DNA of 64,000 bases from the NCBI RefSeq assembly GCF_021917145.1, contig NC_061065.1, positions 4,221,168-4,285,167 of the forward strand, in the 5' to 3' direction. The stretch is from Hypomesus transpacificus (Eukaryota; Chordata; Actinopteri; Osmeriformes; Osmeridae). Positions 63,350 to 64,000 of the stretch are shown piece after piece. The translations under genes were made by a program, and so were the position numbers. Within the stretch, counting starts at the first letter, position 1, and each line of letters opens with the position of its first letter. The notes under the pieces were generated by a model. That model worked only from the letters and a program-made list of their open reading frames with translations. It was not told where the DNA came from and did no database searches.

Positions 63350-64000
63350 CTTTGCCCTCCAAAAGTATTGGAACAGTGAGGCCAATTCCTTTATTTTTGC
63401 TGTAGACTGAAAACATTTGGGCTTGACATCAAACGATGAATGTGAAACCAGAGATCAACGTTTCAGCTTTTATTTCCAGGTATTTACATCAGGATCTGAT
63501 GCACAAATTAGAAAATATCACCTTTTTGTTCGAACCCATCCATTTGTCACGTGAGCAAAAGTATTGGAACATGTGACTGACAGGTGTGTTTTGTTGCCCA
63601 GGTGTGTCCTATTACATACATTATTCAATCAATAAATACCACTGAATGTCTACACTCAGGTTCAGATTGGGTAAGATAGGTTTTGTCTATGCAGACTGTA
63701 TTCAGAGGTGAAAACAACATGAAAACCAGAGCGCTGTCTTTGGGTGAAAAACAAGCAATTGTGAGTCTTAGAGAAGATGGAAAATCAATCAGAGCCATTG
63801 CAGAAACATTGGCCATAGCCAGTACAACCATTTGGAATGTCCTGAAGAAGAAGAAAACTACTGGTGTACTAAGTAACAGACGTCGAACAGGTAGACCAAG
63901 GAAAACATCAGCAGTTGATGACAGAAACATTGTGAGAGCTGTAAAGAAAGACCCTAAAACAACTGTTAGTGAGATCAGCAACAACCTCCAGATGGCAGGA
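63350..64000 (+). mobile_element. Tc1-like transposon, 5' part, running off the window
   Basis: TA (63348-63349) precedes CTTTGCCCTCCAAAAGTATT, a common fish Tc1 terminal repeat; a second AAAAGTATTGGAACA occurs at about 63558, as in the nested direct repeats of Tc1 ends. The transposase start lies inside and the 3' half is beyond base 64000. Confidence 0.9.
63719..64000 (+). CDS. Tc1/mariner transposase, N-terminal part (partial)
   Basis: The ATG at 63719 opens 94 codons with no stop before the window ends. The protein starts MKTRALSLGEKQAIVSLRED and contains a paired-type helix-turn-helix (GKSIRAIAETLAIASTTIWN), then the basic RRRTGRPRKTS linker (GRPR AT-hook-like motif), then a second domain (VSEISNNLQ). 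These are the two DNA-binding subdomains that recognise the terminal repeats. The catalytic DDE domain would lie outside the window. The frame is intact as far as it can be seen. Confidence 0.9.
   Translation, partial: MKTRALSLGEKQAIVSLREDGKSIRAIAETLAIASTTIWNVLKKKKTTGVLSNRRRTGRPRKTSAVDDRNIVRAVKKDPKTTVSEISNNLQMAG

Overview
This is teleost fish nuclear DNA. Genes are split into short exons with GT-AG introns, intergenic DNA is rich in DNA transposons and 5'-truncated LINEs, and the gene order matches a known vertebrate block. From one end to the other the window holds vash2 (-, first coding exon only), flvcr1 (-, complete), a spata45-like gene (+), a decayed tatdn3 (-), nsl1 (+), batf3 (+) and atf3 (-). 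This is the human 1q32.3 order with every relative orientation conserved. After atf3 comes about 11 kb with no recognised gene, then pex3 (-) and adat2 (+), a head-to-head pair that in human lies on 6q24. The exact species cannot be read from the sequence. The style of the common repeat at 17,961 recalls smelt-like (osmeriform) genomes, but that is a weak guess.

Layout: 1-2.2 kb, vash2 exon 1 and part of intron 1. 2.2-6.6 kb, intergenic, with a MITE and a 710-bp hAT element sitting in a minisatellite. 6.6-12.9 kb, flvcr1 in nine coding exons (532 residues), with a LINE fragment in one intron. 14.4 kb, spata45-like ORF. 15.0-16.4 kb, a transposon nested in another transposon. 18.2-26.4 kb, tatdn3 remnants with stop codons, duplicated exons and no recognisable 3' end. 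Its locus is split by a LINE that holds a Harbinger-like element, which holds a RecQ-fragment element, which holds a hAT element. 26.6-29.7 kb, nsl1 (237 residues). 30.7-32.9 kb, batf3 (131 residues). 38.2-40.1 kb, atf3 (213 residues) and its promoter. 42.4-44.6 kb, a 2.2-kb foldback element. 50.9-55.7 kb, pex3 (372 residues). 56.0-57.6 kb, adat2 (186 residues). 59-64 kb, LINE and Tc1 remains.

The genes are housekeeping or stress genes without a shared pathway: choline/haem transport (FLVCR1), kinetochore (NSL1), bZIP regulators (BATF3, ATF3), peroxisome biogenesis (PEX3), tRNA wobble deamination (ADAT2) and tubulin detyrosination (VASH2). Two divergent pairs share short intergenic promoters (tatdn3/nsl1, 155 bp; pex3/adat2, about 336 bp between start codons).

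The most unusual material is the transposon architecture: a four-level nest whose three DNA-transposon junctions can be resolved, two related elements carrying a RecQ-like helicase fragment, and the foldback element. All exon coordinates and reading frames were worked out by hand from splice consensus and phase. No alignment or database search was run; family assignments rest on recalled protein families.
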